From NCBI GenBank assembly GCA_022763115.1, contig JALEGJ010000167.1, positions 1 through 46,891 of the forward strand: a stretch of 46,891 bases of DNA, given 5' to 3'. Positions 20,633-29,679 of this stretch are shown here, one piece after another. Both the position numbers and the translations under genes were made by a program. The notes beneath the pieces are model-generated. The model was not told where the DNA came from. It saw nothing but the letters and a program-made list of their open reading frames with translations, and did not search any database. Origin of the DNA: Aquisalinus sp. Lineage in GTDB: Bacteria; Pseudomonadota; Alphaproteobacteria; Caulobacterales; Parvularculaceae. Numbering within the stretch: position 1 is the stretch's first letter; the number at the start of each line of letters is the position of its first letter.

Positions 20633-21349
20633 TCAGTATTGCCGCAACAAACCGACAAGCCTGCCTTGAACCTTGACCCGGTTCGGGCCGAAGATGCGAG
20701 TTTCATAGGCCGGGTTGGCTGCTTCAAGAGCAATGGAAGCACCTTTTTTGCGCAGTCGTTTCAAGGTCGCTTCTTCCTCGTCCACGAGGGCCACGACAAT
20801 GTCACCGGACCCGGCATCATCAGACTGCCGGATCAGAACAATGTCACCGTCATGGATGCCGGCATCAATCATCGAATCGCCTTGCACTTCCAGGGCATAA
20901 TGCTCGCCAGAGCCGAGCATGGCCTTGGGCACGGCAAAACGATCCTGCTCGTGCTGAATGGCACTGATCGGCGTACCGGCAGCGATTCGCCCCAGAACCG
21001 ATACATCAACAACGCCATCATTGTTACTGACAGGCATCTCGGTCACGTTGCCGCGCTTGCGACCACCGCTGCCTTCAATCACAGAAGGGGTGAAGCCTTT
21101 TTTGTGCTGCTCGATTGATTCTTCTGACGCCAGATCGTCCGGCAAGCGCAAGACTTCAAGCGCCCGCGCCCGATGGGGCAGGCGACGAATAAACCCGCGT
21201 TCCTCAAGAGCCGTAATCAAGCGGTGAATGCCTGACTTGGACTTGAGGTCCAGTGCCTCCTTCATCTCATCAAATGAGGGGGAAATGCCGGTTTCCCGGA
21301 TACGCTTGTCGATAAATACCAGTAGTTCACGTTGCTTTGCTGTGAGCAT
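20633..21349 (-). CDS. lexA: LexA repressor
   Basis: SOS repressor that cleaves itself when RecA is activated; 238 residues. An N-terminal winged helix ([16 protein letters not shown] ... [16 protein letters not shown]) is joined to the S24 domain, with the scissile Ala-Gly near residues 124-125 ([10 protein letters not shown]), serine 159 ([10 protein letters not shown]) and lysine 197 (ATLKRL). Two tandem ATGs follow AAAGGATTG; I chose the second (21349) for spacing. The frame is open further upstream but past the binding site. A LexA box overlaps its promoter, so it is self-regulated. Confidence 0.97.
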   Translation of the reverse strand: MLTAKQRELLVFIDKRIRETGISPSFDEMKEALDLKSKSGIHRLITALEERGFIRRLPHRARALEVLRLPDDLASEESIEQHKKGFTPSVIEGSGGRKRGNVTEMPVSNNDGVVDVSVLGRIAAGTPISAIQHEQDRFAVPKAMLGSGEHYALEVQGDSMIDAGIHDGDIVLIRQSDDAGSGDIVVALVDEEEATLKRLRKKGASIALEAANPAYETRIFGPNRVKVQGRLVGLLRQY

Positions 21350-21415
21350 CATCAATCCTTTTTCTGACTGCCAGCCGTGAGCCTTAAACAGTCTCCGTGA
21401 GAACAAATCATGTAT

Positions 21416-21444
21416 GTTCTAGTGATGTTCACAAGGTCGGTCAA
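21416..21444 (-). promoter_or_regulatory. lexA promoter with LexA box
   Basis: A perfect alphaproteobacterial LexA box, GTTC-N7-GTTC, occupies 21416-21430. On the lexA strand, TTGACC (21439-21444) and TAGAAC (21416-21421) are 17 bases apart, so the box covers the -10 element and spacer. It lies 67 bases upstream of the lexA start, which is the classical autorepression layout. Confidence 0.85.
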
Positions 21445-21545
21445 TACGCTGATCCAAAAAACTTAATCGAATCAATGACTCACATGAAAGGAACGCTGTA
21501 CCCAAGGGGCAATGAGATGACCCGGGCGGTTTCACGCTGCGCCTG

Positions 21546-21782
21546 CTACGCTCCGGCAAGGCCTGAGTGGGAGGGGCAGAGCATACAGGAAACGGCTGGT
21601 GTCGTCGGAGAGCCGGGGGCGACGTTGGCAGGATCTGCTACGTTTTCAGAATAATTTTCGCGCCCTTCATCCGGCGCTGACTGCTCACCTGGCAACAGGC
21701 ACACAACCGCGGAGACCTGTGACAAGCTGACAATGGCACCAGTCAACGTGCCTTGGATATATGTCTGATTTGTATTCATCAT
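21546..21782 (-). CDS. Possible small protein of unknown function
   Basis: A 78-codon frame in the 555-base gap between lexA and trpC. AAGGA lies seven bases before the chosen ATG, a good ribosome binding site. The first 25 residues are mildly hydrophobic (TLTGAIVSLSQVSAVVCLL) and the rest is rich in Pro, Ser and Ala. I recognise no family. Part of it (GRENYSENVADPA) is read from an 18-base repeat that also occurs at 38942. A frame on the other strand over the same bases is equally open, so coding is uncertain. The rest of the gap (21431-21545 and 21790-21961) shows no gene or clear promoter. Confidence 0.25.
   Translation of the reverse strand: MMNTNQTYIQGTLTGAIVSLSQVSAVVCLLPGEQSAPDEGRENYSENVADPANVAPGSPTTPAVSCMLCPSHSGLAGA
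21632..21649 (+). repeat. Dispersed repeat copy 1
   Basis: The 18 bases GATCTGCTACGTTTTCAG are identical to 38942-38959, on the same strand. Similarity goes on more weakly for about 15 bases (TTTTCGCGCCC here, GTTCACGCCC there). Both copies are in intergenic DNA, each within about 300 bases of a LexA box. Confidence 0.6.
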
Positions 21783-21961
21783 GCTCATGTCCTTTCAGAT
21801 GGTTCGCCATGTTCTGGCGGTTTCTTATTTTCTCTTCAGCGAGGACAGCACTATAGGCCCTTAGATAGGGGGGGCACATAGATTCCTGATTTGTGAATAA
21901 AAACATGAGTTTAGTTGATTTTCAGGCAGATACGGCTGAAAAAATGTCGAACAGCTGACCC

Positions 21962-22753
21962 TCAGCAAGCGTCGGAGAGCAGTGCGCGGGTCGCTCCCTC
22001 GACATCCTGCTGGCGCATGAGGCTTTCGCCAATCAGAAAAGACCTGATGCCTGCCTTTGCCATTCTTTGAAGATCCGCTGGTGTCGCAAGGCCGCTTTCG
22101 CTGACCAGCAACCTATCTGGTGGACAGAGCGCGGATAATCTCTCGCTGGTTTCAAGGCTGGTCTCGAAAGTCTTGAGGTTACGGTTGTTGACGCCAACGA
22201 GTTTCGACTGGCAGGCGAGGGCACGCTCGAATTCCTGTTCGTCATGGGTCTCAATCAAAACATCAAGGCCACGCTCCAGCGCAGCAGTTTCCAGTTCTGA
22301 TAATTGCTGATCTGACAAACAGGCAACGATCAACAGGATGCAGTCTGCCCCCCAAGCAGAGGCTTCCGCGACCTGGTACGGATCAATCATGAAATCCTTG
22401 CGCAGAACCGGGATGGTCACGGCGCGACGTGCTGTCTGAAGATAATCAGGGTGCCCCTGAAAGCTGGGTGCATCCGTGAGAACAGACAGGCAGGTTGCAC
22501 CGCCCGCTGCATAAGCCTGTGCCAGAGCAGGGGGATCAAAATCCGCCCGGATCAGCCCTTTTGACGGGCTGGCTTTCTTGATTTCAGCGATCAAGCCAAA
22601 TCCGCTTTGGGAAGCCTTGCGCAAGGCATCTTCAAATGGTCTGACCGGATCACGATGCCGGATCTCCTGCTCCAAGACAGAAAGCGGCTTTTGCTGCTTG
22701 CTCTTGAGCACCTCTGCTTTTTTGTACGCAACAATATCGTCAAGGATCGTCAT
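21962..22753 (-). CDS. trpC: Indole-3-glycerol phosphate synthase
   Basis: Fourth step of tryptophan synthesis from chorismate, closing the indole ring; 263 residues, monofunctional (no TrpF fusion). The TIM-barrel motifs [47 protein letters not shown] and LVSESGL are all visible. It overlaps trpD by four bases (ATGA), so it is translationally coupled and the last gene of trpGDC. Confidence 0.97.
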   Translation of the reverse strand: MTILDDIVAYKKAEVLKSKQQKPLSVLEQEIRHRDPVRPFEDALRKASQSGFGLIAEIKKASPSKGLIRADFDPPALAQAYAAGGATCLSVLTDAPSFQGHPDYLQTARRAVTIPVLRKDFMIDPYQVAEASAWGADCILLIVACLSDQQLSELETAALERGLDVLIETHDEQEFERALACQSKLVGVNNRNLKTFETSLETSERLSALCPPDRLLVSESGLATPADLQRMAKAGIRSFLIGESLMRQQDVEGATRALLSDAC

Positions 22754-23775
22754 GCGTTTGAGCGCTCCACAAGTTGCTGAAGTTTTTCAGCGGCTTTTCC
22801 TTCGTCAATAGACTGTGCGGCAAGACTTGCGCCTTCTTTAAGGGTGGTGGCGTGGCCTGAAACAATAAGGCCAGCGGCTGCATTCAACAGGACGATATTT
22901 CTGTAGGCGGATTTTTCGCCATCCAGCATGGCGGATAATGCCTTTGCGTTGGTTTTTACATCGCCGCCCTTAATCTCGTCAGCCGTATTAAGATCAAGCC
23001 CGGCGTCCTGCGGGGCAACCTCGAAATGCGTGATCTTGCCGTCCGCGAGTGCTGAAACAAAACTCGGCCCTGTGGTGGTCAGTTCATCCAGTCCATCAGA
23101 GCCATGCACGACCCAGGCAGAGATGCCGCCCAGTTGTTGCAGCACTTCTGCAACCGGGGCGGTCAGGCTCTTGTCAAAGACGCCAAGCAACTGATGCTTC
23201 GCACCAGCGGGGTTCGTCAGAGGCCCGAGCAGGTTAAACAATGTACGCACCCCCATGTCCTGACGCACCGGCGCCACATGCCGAACGGCAGGATGATGCC
23301 GCTGGGCAAAGAGAAACGTGATGCCGATTTCGTCGAGGCAGGTTTTAACCACCTCCATCGGGGCCATCAGGTTGACGCCAAGCTCTGCCAGTACATCAGA
23401 AGAACCGGAAGAAGAACTGACCGCCTTATTGCCGTGCTTGGCAACAGGAATACCGCAGCCCGCCAGAACGAACGCTACGGCAGTGGAGATATTATACGTG
23501 TGCGCCCCATCACCACCTGTGCCGCAGGTGTCAAGGCATCCTTCAGGCCCCTCGAAACGATTTGCCTCTTCGCGCATGGCATGGGCTGCTGCGGCAAGTT
23601 CTGCCGGTGTTTCGCCGCGCATTTTCAGGGCGGTCAGAAATGTCGCAATCTGAACAGGCTTTACGTTGCCGCTCAGCATTTCCTGCATGGCTCTGGCCAT
23701 TTCATCCTGCTGTAGGATCACGCCGGTTGCACTTTTACGGACGATTTCACTAAAAACTGACATGCTGCGCCTCAC
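22750..23775 (-). CDS. trpD: Anthranilate phosphoribosyltransferase
   Basis: Joins anthranilate to PRPP in tryptophan synthesis; 341 residues. The PRPP loop [17 protein letters not shown] and the anthranilate-site segment [21 protein letters not shown] are typical. The GTG at 23775 overlaps the trpG stop (GTGA); an ATG four codons later (23763) is a possible alternative with GAGG upstream. The middle gene of trpGDC. Confidence 0.96.
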   Translation of the reverse strand: MRRSMSVFSEIVRKSATGVILQQDEMARAMQEMLSGNVKPVQIATFLTALKMRGETPAELAAAAHAMREEANRFEGPEGCLDTCGTGGDGAHTYNISTAVAFVLAGCGIPVAKHGNKAVSSSSGSSDVLAELGVNLMAPMEVVKTCLDEIGITFLFAQRHHPAVRHVAPVRQDMGVRTLFNLLGPLTNPAGAKHQLLGVFDKSLTAPVAEVLQQLGGISAWVVHGSDGLDELTTTGPSFVSALADGKITHFEVAPQDAGLDLNTADEIKGGDVKTNAKALSAMLDGEKSAYRNIVLLNAAAGLIVSGHATTLKEGASLAAQSIDEGKAAEKLQQLVERSNA

Positions 23776-24353
23776 TCATGCCCCGTTACTTCAAGGAAAT
23801 TTTTAATCAGCATAACGCCCTGTTCTGTCGCAATACTCTCCGGGTGGAATTGCACGCCATATGCCGGTTTGTTTTTGACTTTCAGCGCCATGATCTCATT
23901 GTCGTCAACAGAAGACGCCGTCACTTCCAGAGCCTCGGGCAGTGTGTCTCTGGAAACAGAGAGAGAATGATACCGCGTTGCTGTGAACGGCGATGGCATA
24001 TTGCGAAAGACATCGGCCCCGGCATGGGAAATGTCACTCGTCTTGCCGTGCATGAGCCGGGGTGCCCTGACGATTTTGGCACCACAGGCCTGGGCGATTG
24101 ACTGGTGCCCCAAACACACGCCGAACAAAGGCATATTCCTGTTCATCGCCAGTTTGGCCACTTCAAGGCAGATCCCGGCATCATCCGGTGTGCAGGGACC
24201 GGGGGACAGAATGATTGCCCGGGCACCAAGAGTCACGGCATCTTCCGCGCTGATGTCATCATTACGATGGACGACAATATCCGGTGTGATCTCGCCAATC
24301 AGATGCACGAGATTCCAGGTAAAGCTGTCGTAATTATCGATGACCAGAATCAT
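23772..24353 (-). CDS. trpG: Anthranilate synthase component II (glutamine amidotransferase)
   Basis: Supplies ammonia from glutamine to TrpE; 193 residues, class I amidotransferase. The N-terminus MILVIDNYDSFTWNLVHL, nucleophile region FGVCLGHQSIAQ, and GVQFHPESIAT with the catalytic His-x-Glu are visible. The ATG at 24353 has GGAG eight bases upstream; the longer frame to 24377 is not needed. Sequence alone does not exclude a dual role as PabA, which is common where there is only one copy. It heads trpGDC and is divergent from the deacetylase gene. Confidence 0.95.
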   Translation of the reverse strand: MILVIDNYDSFTWNLVHLIGEITPDIVVHRNDDISAEDAVTLGARAIILSPGPCTPDDAGICLEVAKLAMNRNMPLFGVCLGHQSIAQACGAKIVRAPRLMHGKTSDISHAGADVFRNMPSPFTATRYHSLSVSRDTLPEALEVTASSVDDNEIMALKVKNKPAYGVQFHPESIATEQGVMLIKNFLEVTGHE

Positions 24354-24401
24354 GAAAGAACTCCAAGGAAGTTTCATAGCGATGATCCGGCGACACGCAA
24401 G

Positions 24402-25391
24402 ATGCGTAACCTGTTCCAGCCTTTAAGAAAAACTGCACGGCGGATGAGCAATCTGTCAAAGCGCACGGCCTATGGGCTGGCGCTGGTGTTGGGGAGCGTC
24501 ACTGGCGCGGTGCTGGCACACTCGTCTGGCCTTGGCGGGCAGTTGCGCGCGACACCTGTGCAGGAGGATGTTGCCGGGCCAGTGGCCGCAATCGAGTCGC
24601 TGCCCGAAGCGCTTGCCCCTCTTGCGTCAGGGGAAAGCGCGGCCGCGAGGAAACTGACGGGGCCGGTCATAGTCGCAGGACGGCCGAAAATTGTGGTCAT
24701 CTTTGATGACATTGGTTTGAACAAGGCCGCCTATGAAACATTGCGCGGACTGCCAGGGCCCTTGACGTTTTCCATTCTGCCTTATGTGACTGCGCCAGAT
24801 GAACTGGCGGCTGATGCGCTTGGCAGAGGGCACGACGTTTTTCTACACCTGCCCATGCAGCCCACATCAGACGAAAAAGGGGCTGGACCGGGGGCGCTAT
24901 TGGTCAGTGATACACCCGGCACGATAAGACGAAAGGTCAACCGCAACCTGAACGCATTTTCAGGGTATTCCGGCATCAACAATCACATGGGCAGTCTGTT
25001 CACGCGTGATCGGGCCCGGATGAAAATTGTGCTGTCAGAGATAGATCAGCGCGATGTATTCTTTGTTGATTCACTGACCAGTGGCAGCAGCGTTGCCAGA
25101 GATGTGGCCGCACAACTGGGCATGACGATCCTGTCCCGTGATGTGTTTCTTGATTCAGATTACGAAAACCTCAGCACACGGGTGATCCGTGAACGGCTGG
25201 GCGAGTTGGAGGCCATCGCCCTGAATAAGGGGTACGCCGTAGCGATCGCACATCCTTATACAAAAACGATCGACACGCTCAGGCCCTGGCTGGTCTCGCT
25301 GGAAATGCGCGGCTTTGAACTGGTGACTGTCGCTGACCTGCTGGGAGAAGATGAACAGCCGCAGCCGCTCACCGCAGTCTCTTTCAGATAA
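24402..25391 (+). CDS. Divergent polysaccharide deacetylase family protein
   Basis: Member of the YibQ / DUF610 divergent polysaccharide deacetylase family; exact substrate unknown. 329 residues from the chosen ATG, with a membrane anchor or signal segment (AYGLALVLGSVTGAVLAHS) and a linker to the deacetylase-like core starting at KIVVIFDDIGLN. Core motifs include HDVFLHLPMQP, GINNHMGSLFT and FFVDSLTSGSS. The start could also be 24444; neither has a strong ribosome binding site. It sits on the opposite strand between trpG and trpE, splitting the trp genes, and ends two bases from the trpE stop. Confidence 0.88.
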   Translation: MRNLFQPLRKTARRMSNLSKRTAYGLALVLGSVTGAVLAHSSGLGGQLRATPVQEDVAGPVAAIESLPEALAPLASGESAAARKLTGPVIVAGRPKIVVIFDDIGLNKAAYETLRGLPGPLTFSILPYVTAPDELAADALGRGHDVFLHLPMQPTSDEKGAGPGALLVSDTPGTIRRKVNRNLNAFSGYSGINNHMGSLFTRDRARMKIVLSEIDQRDVFFVDSLTSGSSVARDVAAQLGMTILSRDVFLDSDYENLSTRVIRERLGELEAIALNKGYAVAIAHPYTKTIDTLRPWLVSLEMRGFELVTVADLLGEDEQPQPLTAVSFR

Positions 25392-25393
25392 CA

Positions 25394-26917
25394 TCAGTAT
25401 CCTGTGGCAGTGAGGGCGGCTTTCATCAGGGCGCCTGCCTTGTTGCGGCATTCTTCATTTTCAGCTGCCGGGTCGGAGTCTGCAACGATGCCAGCGCCGG
25501 CCTGAACATGCATTTGCCCATCCTTCACGACGGCGGTGCGCAGGGCGATGCAGGTATCGAGATTACCTTCCGCCGAGAAATAGCCGATGCAACCCGCGTA
25601 AGGGCCACGACGGTCCTTCTCCAGTTCGGCGATAATCTCCATCGCCCTGATCTTCGGCGCTCCTGAAACGGTGCCCGCTGGGAAACCCGCCATCAAAGCG
25701 TCTACCTCATCCATATCATCAGCGAGATCACCGGTGACATGGGAGACAATATGCATGACATGGCTATAGCGCTCGACAGTGAATTCCTCGGTTACGGCGA
25801 CGCTGCCCAGCCTGGCCGAGCGCCCGACATCATTGCGGCCCAGATCAAGCAGCATGAGATGCTCCGCCAGCTCTTTAGGGTCAGCCAGCAATTCGGCTTC
25901 ATAGCGCTGGTCCTGCTCCGGGGTTGTGCCTCTAGGTCTCGTCCCCGCAATAGGCCTGATGTGAACTTTCTTGTCCCGTACACGGACCAGAATTTCCGGG
26001 CTTGACCCAACCAAAGCACAATCTTCGAAATTCAGGTAAAAGAGGAACGGAGAGGGGTTGTGCCGCCTGAGTGCGCGATAGAGGCTGAACGGATCAGCGT
26101 CGAAAGCTGATGAGTATCTCTGACTGAGCACGACCTGAAAGATATCGCCTGCGCGGATATACTCCTTGCTACGCTCCACCATCTCGGCAAATTCGTTTTC
26201 CTTTAGATTGGAGATGAACTCAGGCTTTGAAAGCACGGGTGCTAACCCGTTATCTGGCAGGGCATTCCGGGCAAGAGCTCGCGCTGTCTCATCAAGTCGG
26301 GCGCAAGCCTGCTCATAGGCGCCTGTGGCACTGTGGTTCGCAGTAGGCCTGACCGGTGTGACCAAAGTCACTTCGCGCAGGACGACATCGAAGACGGCGA
26401 TGATTGTGGGGCGAATGAAGAGAGCGTCGGGGAGGTTCAGATTATTGTCCGTATTCCCCGGCAGGTTCTCCAGTTCACCAACAACATCATACCCGAAATA
26501 GCCGAAGACACCTGCAAACATTGGTGGAAGGTTTTGAGATATTTCTGCAGGCAGGTCGATGCGCGACTCCGCCAGCAGGGCCTTCAAACTCGCAAGGAAA
26601 GGACGATCATCCGTCTGGCAATGGAAATTGCCCCCTGCATCAAGCTGGTGACGCTCGATCCGCCCATCACGGAACTTCCAGATCAGATCAGGTTTCAGAC
26701 CGATGATGGAATAGCGACCAAGCGATTCTCCGCCTTCCACGGACTCCAGCAAAAAGGCGTCTTTCTGCTGACCGGCAATTTTCAGATAGGCGGAAACAGG
26801 CGTGTCTGTATCATTGACGAGTTTTCGCCAGACGACCTGTGGCTGACCTTTGTTGTAAGTCTGTGAAAAGTCGTCCGGCAGAGGCAGGGGGCATGAGAAG
26901 CCGTCAGATGATGTCAT
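25394..26917 (-). CDS. trpE: Anthranilate synthase component I
   Basis: Makes anthranilate from chorismate with ammonia from TrpG; 507 residues. The N-terminal tryptophan feedback region has FLLESVEGGESLGRYSIIG. The catalytic domain includes QVVLSQRYS, PIAGTRPRG, DLGRNDVGR, FPAGTVSGAPKIRAMEII and GAGIVADSDPAAE. Its ATG shares a base with the ppiD stop (TAATG), so ppiD-trpE are coupled while trpGDC is separate. I see no leader-peptide attenuator before it, because ppiD abuts directly. Confidence 0.97.
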   Translation of the reverse strand: MTSSDGFSCPLPLPDDFSQTYNKGQPQVVWRKLVNDTDTPVSAYLKIAGQQKDAFLLESVEGGESLGRYSIIGLKPDLIWKFRDGRIERHQLDAGGNFHCQTDDRPFLASLKALLAESRIDLPAEISQNLPPMFAGVFGYFGYDVVGELENLPGNTDNNLNLPDALFIRPTIIAVFDVVLREVTLVTPVRPTANHSATGAYEQACARLDETARALARNALPDNGLAPVLSKPEFISNLKENEFAEMVERSKEYIRAGDIFQVVLSQRYSSAFDADPFSLYRALRRHNPSPFLFYLNFEDCALVGSSPEILVRVRDKKVHIRPIAGTRPRGTTPEQDQRYEAELLADPKELAEHLMLLDLGRNDVGRSARLGSVAVTEEFTVERYSHVMHIVSHVTGDLADDMDEVDALMAGFPAGTVSGAPKIRAMEIIAELEKDRRGPYAGCIGYFSAEGNLDTCIALRTAVVKDGQMHVQAGAGIVADSDPAAENEECRNKAGALMKAALTATGY

Positions 26918-28809
26918 TACTCCTGACCTGAACTGAAGACCTGCGCAATGCGTGTATCGTTTTGCTTGATGCCGATATCTTCCTGAAGGGCACCGATATA
27001 GGCTTCCGACAGTTCCTGGGTCAGGACTTGCCCGACATTCACCTGATAAATTTGCGACAGAAACTCGGCCTGCGCCAGTGGTGGGAAAGAGGCATCAGTG
27101 ACATTCAACACATAAGCAGACTGCGCATCGGCACTGTTCCCGGCCACGGACGTATTCAGGTTTGCCTTGAAGATTTCGTCAAGGAACTCAGGCGGGAAGA
27201 TGGCAGCAGCTTCCTGCAAGCCAACCGTCAGCGTGGCAACTTCCAGCGCTTCAGACTGGGCAATGGCGGATAAGGATTCGCCACCGCGCAGGCGTGTACT
27301 GATGCTCTCTTGCCGATCAGCAATCAGGTCAGCCTGCTGCGCGGCACGCCAGCCGCGGGCAACATCCTCGCGAACTGTTTCAAAAGGCTGGAGGGCAGGA
27401 GGGATGATCTGCTGCAGGCTGACAGCGAAATAGCCAAGGTCACTATCGAGAGGCAGAATTTCGGACTCCTCGCCTTCGCGCAGGAGGAAAGCTTCAGCCA
27501 GTACCTCTACCGGGAGATCATTCGGGATCGCGCCATCGGCAGTTATCAGGTTGCTGTCTACCGGACCAAACGTCTGCACCGTCGCATCTTCAACTTCGGC
27601 GAGGGCATCCGTCAGGACCGCGCCTTCGTCTCTGGCTGTTTCAATGATTTCAATGGCATCAAGCAGAGAGCGTGTTGTTTCCTCGTCCAGCAACTCGCTG
27701 ACGAGTACGTCACGCTGCTCCTCGAAAGTGCTTTCCTGCCCTTCCGTAATCGAAATAACACGTGCGACAATGTGGTTCCCAAACAGATCTGTGACGGGAC
27801 CAATAATATCGCCTTGCTCGGCCTCGAAAACAGCGGACGCCACCGCAGCGTCGGCGATGTCAGATTGAGCAACGTCCGTGTAGGTCACCGAGTCAAGCGT
27901 GAAAGAACGCTCTTGCGCCAGTTCTGCAACATCTACGCCTGTTTCCAGACGGGCAACAGCGGCCAGGGCTTCACCCTCACTGGGATAAGGAATCTGAACA
28001 ATCGTTCTCGTTTCGGGTACATCCAGTCTGGCCCGGCGCAATTCAAAGAGTTTCCGGATGTCGTCCTCGGGGACAGTCAGCTCGCCCTGGAAATTTTCCT
28101 TGGACAGAAGAACAAGATCGAAAACCCGGTACTCCGGATCGGTATAGCGTTCGGTATTGCCCTGATAGTAGGTGCGCAGTTCTTCTTCCGTCGGCTCGGT
28201 GGAGAAGGGTGTGTTTTCAGCCGTAAGCGTCACGTATTCCAGCGTGCGGGATTCTGCGAGGCGCAACAGGCTTGGCTCTACAAATCCTGCGGGGGCCTGC
28301 ATGGGGGAAGCGATAGAATCAAAAAGCTGACCGCGATTAAGGTCAGTGCGCACATCTTCGCGAAACTCGGTGATGGAGACGTTATTGCGTTGCAGAAGGT
28401 TCTGCAAAACAACCTGATCGAACTGGCCTGTGGCCGGGTTCCGCAAGCCTTCAAGGGATTGAAGGAAATCTGCGATCATCTCATTGGTAGAGGTCAATCC
28501 GAGGTTTTCGGCTTCTTCATTCACGGCCGCGCGCGCCTTCATCGTGTCGAGGACTTCCGTCACAAGACCGGCATTGATGGCTTCCTCGCGTGTCAGGGGT
28601 TGGCCAGACTGGCGTCGCAGATCAAGCTGGCGATCAAACTCCCGCTGAATATCAACCGTGCTGAAGTTGGTGCCTCCCACCTGAAGGGCCGGGCTTTGGG
28701 CGAAATTGCGCAAGTCCGGAATACCGAACAGACCGAAAGCCAGAACCAGCAAGGCAATGATAAACCAGGCCACGACGCCTTTGAGTGCACCGCGAAATTG
28801 CGTCAGCAT
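26917..28809 (-). CDS. ppiD: PpiD-type peptidyl-prolyl isomerase / periplasmic folding factor
   Basis: Inner-membrane anchored periplasmic chaperone with a parvulin domain, acting on proteins leaving the Sec translocon; 630 residues. The N-terminus (LKGVVAWFIIALLVLAFGLF) is a single membrane anchor. A SurA-N-like helical region follows (about 40-240), then a parvulin-like middle part (VFEAEQGDIIGPVTDLFGNH) and a long C-terminal helical part. It lies upstream of trpE as in many alphaproteobacteria and is divergent from tpiA. Confidence 0.92.
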   Translation of the reverse strand: MLTQFRGALKGVVAWFIIALLVLAFGLFGIPDLRNFAQSPALQVGGTNFSTVDIQREFDRQLDLRRQSGQPLTREEAINAGLVTEVLDTMKARAAVNEEAENLGLTSTNEMIADFLQSLEGLRNPATGQFDQVVLQNLLQRNNVSITEFREDVRTDLNRGQLFDSIASPMQAPAGFVEPSLLRLAESRTLEYVTLTAENTPFSTEPTEEELRTYYQGNTERYTDPEYRVFDLVLLSKENFQGELTVPEDDIRKLFELRRARLDVPETRTIVQIPYPSEGEALAAVARLETGVDVAELAQERSFTLDSVTYTDVAQSDIADAAVASAVFEAEQGDIIGPVTDLFGNHIVARVISITEGQESTFEEQRDVLVSELLDEETTRSLLDAIEIIETARDEGAVLTDALAEVEDATVQTFGPVDSNLITADGAIPNDLPVEVLAEAFLLREGEESEILPLDSDLGYFAVSLQQIIPPALQPFETVREDVARGWRAAQQADLIADRQESISTRLRGGESLSAIAQSEALEVATLTVGLQEAAAIFPPEFLDEIFKANLNTSVAGNSADAQSAYVLNVTDASFPPLAQAEFLSQIYQVNVGQVLTQELSEAYIGALQEDIGIKQNDTRIAQVFSSGQE

Positions 28810-28942
28810 GACAGGACTCCGAAAATGTCTACAAACTCAATGCTGAGCGATACGGCATCGTGGCTGATCTTGGCAAGGGACTTGTGTTTCTTGAGCGCTT
28901 TGAGCAGAACGCCATGCGAAACAAAATAAAAGGGAATGAAAC

Positions 28943-29653
28943 ATGCGTCACCTGATAGCTGGCAACTGGAAGATGAATGGTCTTAACGCCTCCCTTGCGG
29001 AAGTGAACAAGCTGAAGTCCCTGCTTCAGGAGAAACCGGCCAATGCCGACATTCTGATTTGCCCGCCAGCAACGCTTCTCCCTTCTTTGGCGCAGGAAGT
29101 CGCGGGGAGCCCCATTTCTGCCGGTGGCCAGGATTGCCATACAGCAGAATCCGGCGCCCATACGGGCGACGTGAGTGCCGAGATGCTGAAAGAGGCAGGC
29201 GCCGCGTTCATCATCGTCGGACATTCCGAACGCCGCGCTGACCATGGCGAAACAGATGAGCTTGTCAAACAGAAGGCCGAAGCCGCTCAACGGGCCGGGT
29301 TGACGCCTATCATTTGTGTTGGCGAGACGCGCGAAGAAAGAGAACTTGGTAATGCCGCAGCCGTTGTTTCTGCGCAGCTTTCAGGCTCGCTGCCTGAAGA
29401 CACGAACTACGTCGTTGCTTACGAACCTGTCTGGGCGATCGGTACCGGACTGGTACCCAGCCTGGACGATATTCGCGAGATCCACAGCCTTGTTCGCGAG
29501 AAGACACAGGAAGAGACCAGACTTCTTTACGGTGGCTCTGTAAAGCCTGCGAACGCGGCAGAAATTCTCTCTATCGAGAACGTAAACGGTGCGCTTGTCG
29601 GAGGCGCCAGCCTCAAGGCCGAGGATTTCTTCGGCATCATTCAGGCTGTGTGA
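28943..29653 (+). CDS. tpiA: Triosephosphate isomerase
   Basis: Interconverts dihydroxyacetone phosphate and glyceraldehyde 3-phosphate; 236 residues, slightly short for the family (about 250). All catalytic parts are present: the lysine in AGNWKMNG, histidine in IIVGHSERRADHGE, glutamate in YEPVWAIGTG, and the phosphate loop LLYGGSVKPANA. It is divergent from ppiD across 133 bases, where both promoters must lie. Confidence 0.97.
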   Translation: MRHLIAGNWKMNGLNASLAEVNKLKSLLQEKPANADILICPPATLLPSLAQEVAGSPISAGGQDCHTAESGAHTGDVSAEMLKEAGAAFIIVGHSERRADHGETDELVKQKAEAAQRAGLTPIICVGETREERELGNAAAVVSAQLSGSLPEDTNYVVAYEPVWAIGTGLVPSLDDIREIHSLVREKTQEETRLLYGGSVKPANAAEILSIENVNGALVGGASLKAEDFFGIIQAV

Positions 29654-29679
29654 TCTGACTTTGAGGGCGCTGTGAGCAC

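Noticed and set aside
26900..26960. A tryptophan attenuator or leader peptide before trpE
   Set aside because: ppiD ends on the first base of trpE, leaving no leader, and I saw no run of Trp codons.
27310..28929. A 539-codon plus-strand open frame across ppiD
   Set aside because: It is antisense to a clear ppiD, has no family resemblance and no ribosome binding site. Long antisense frames arise from codon bias in G+C-rich genes.
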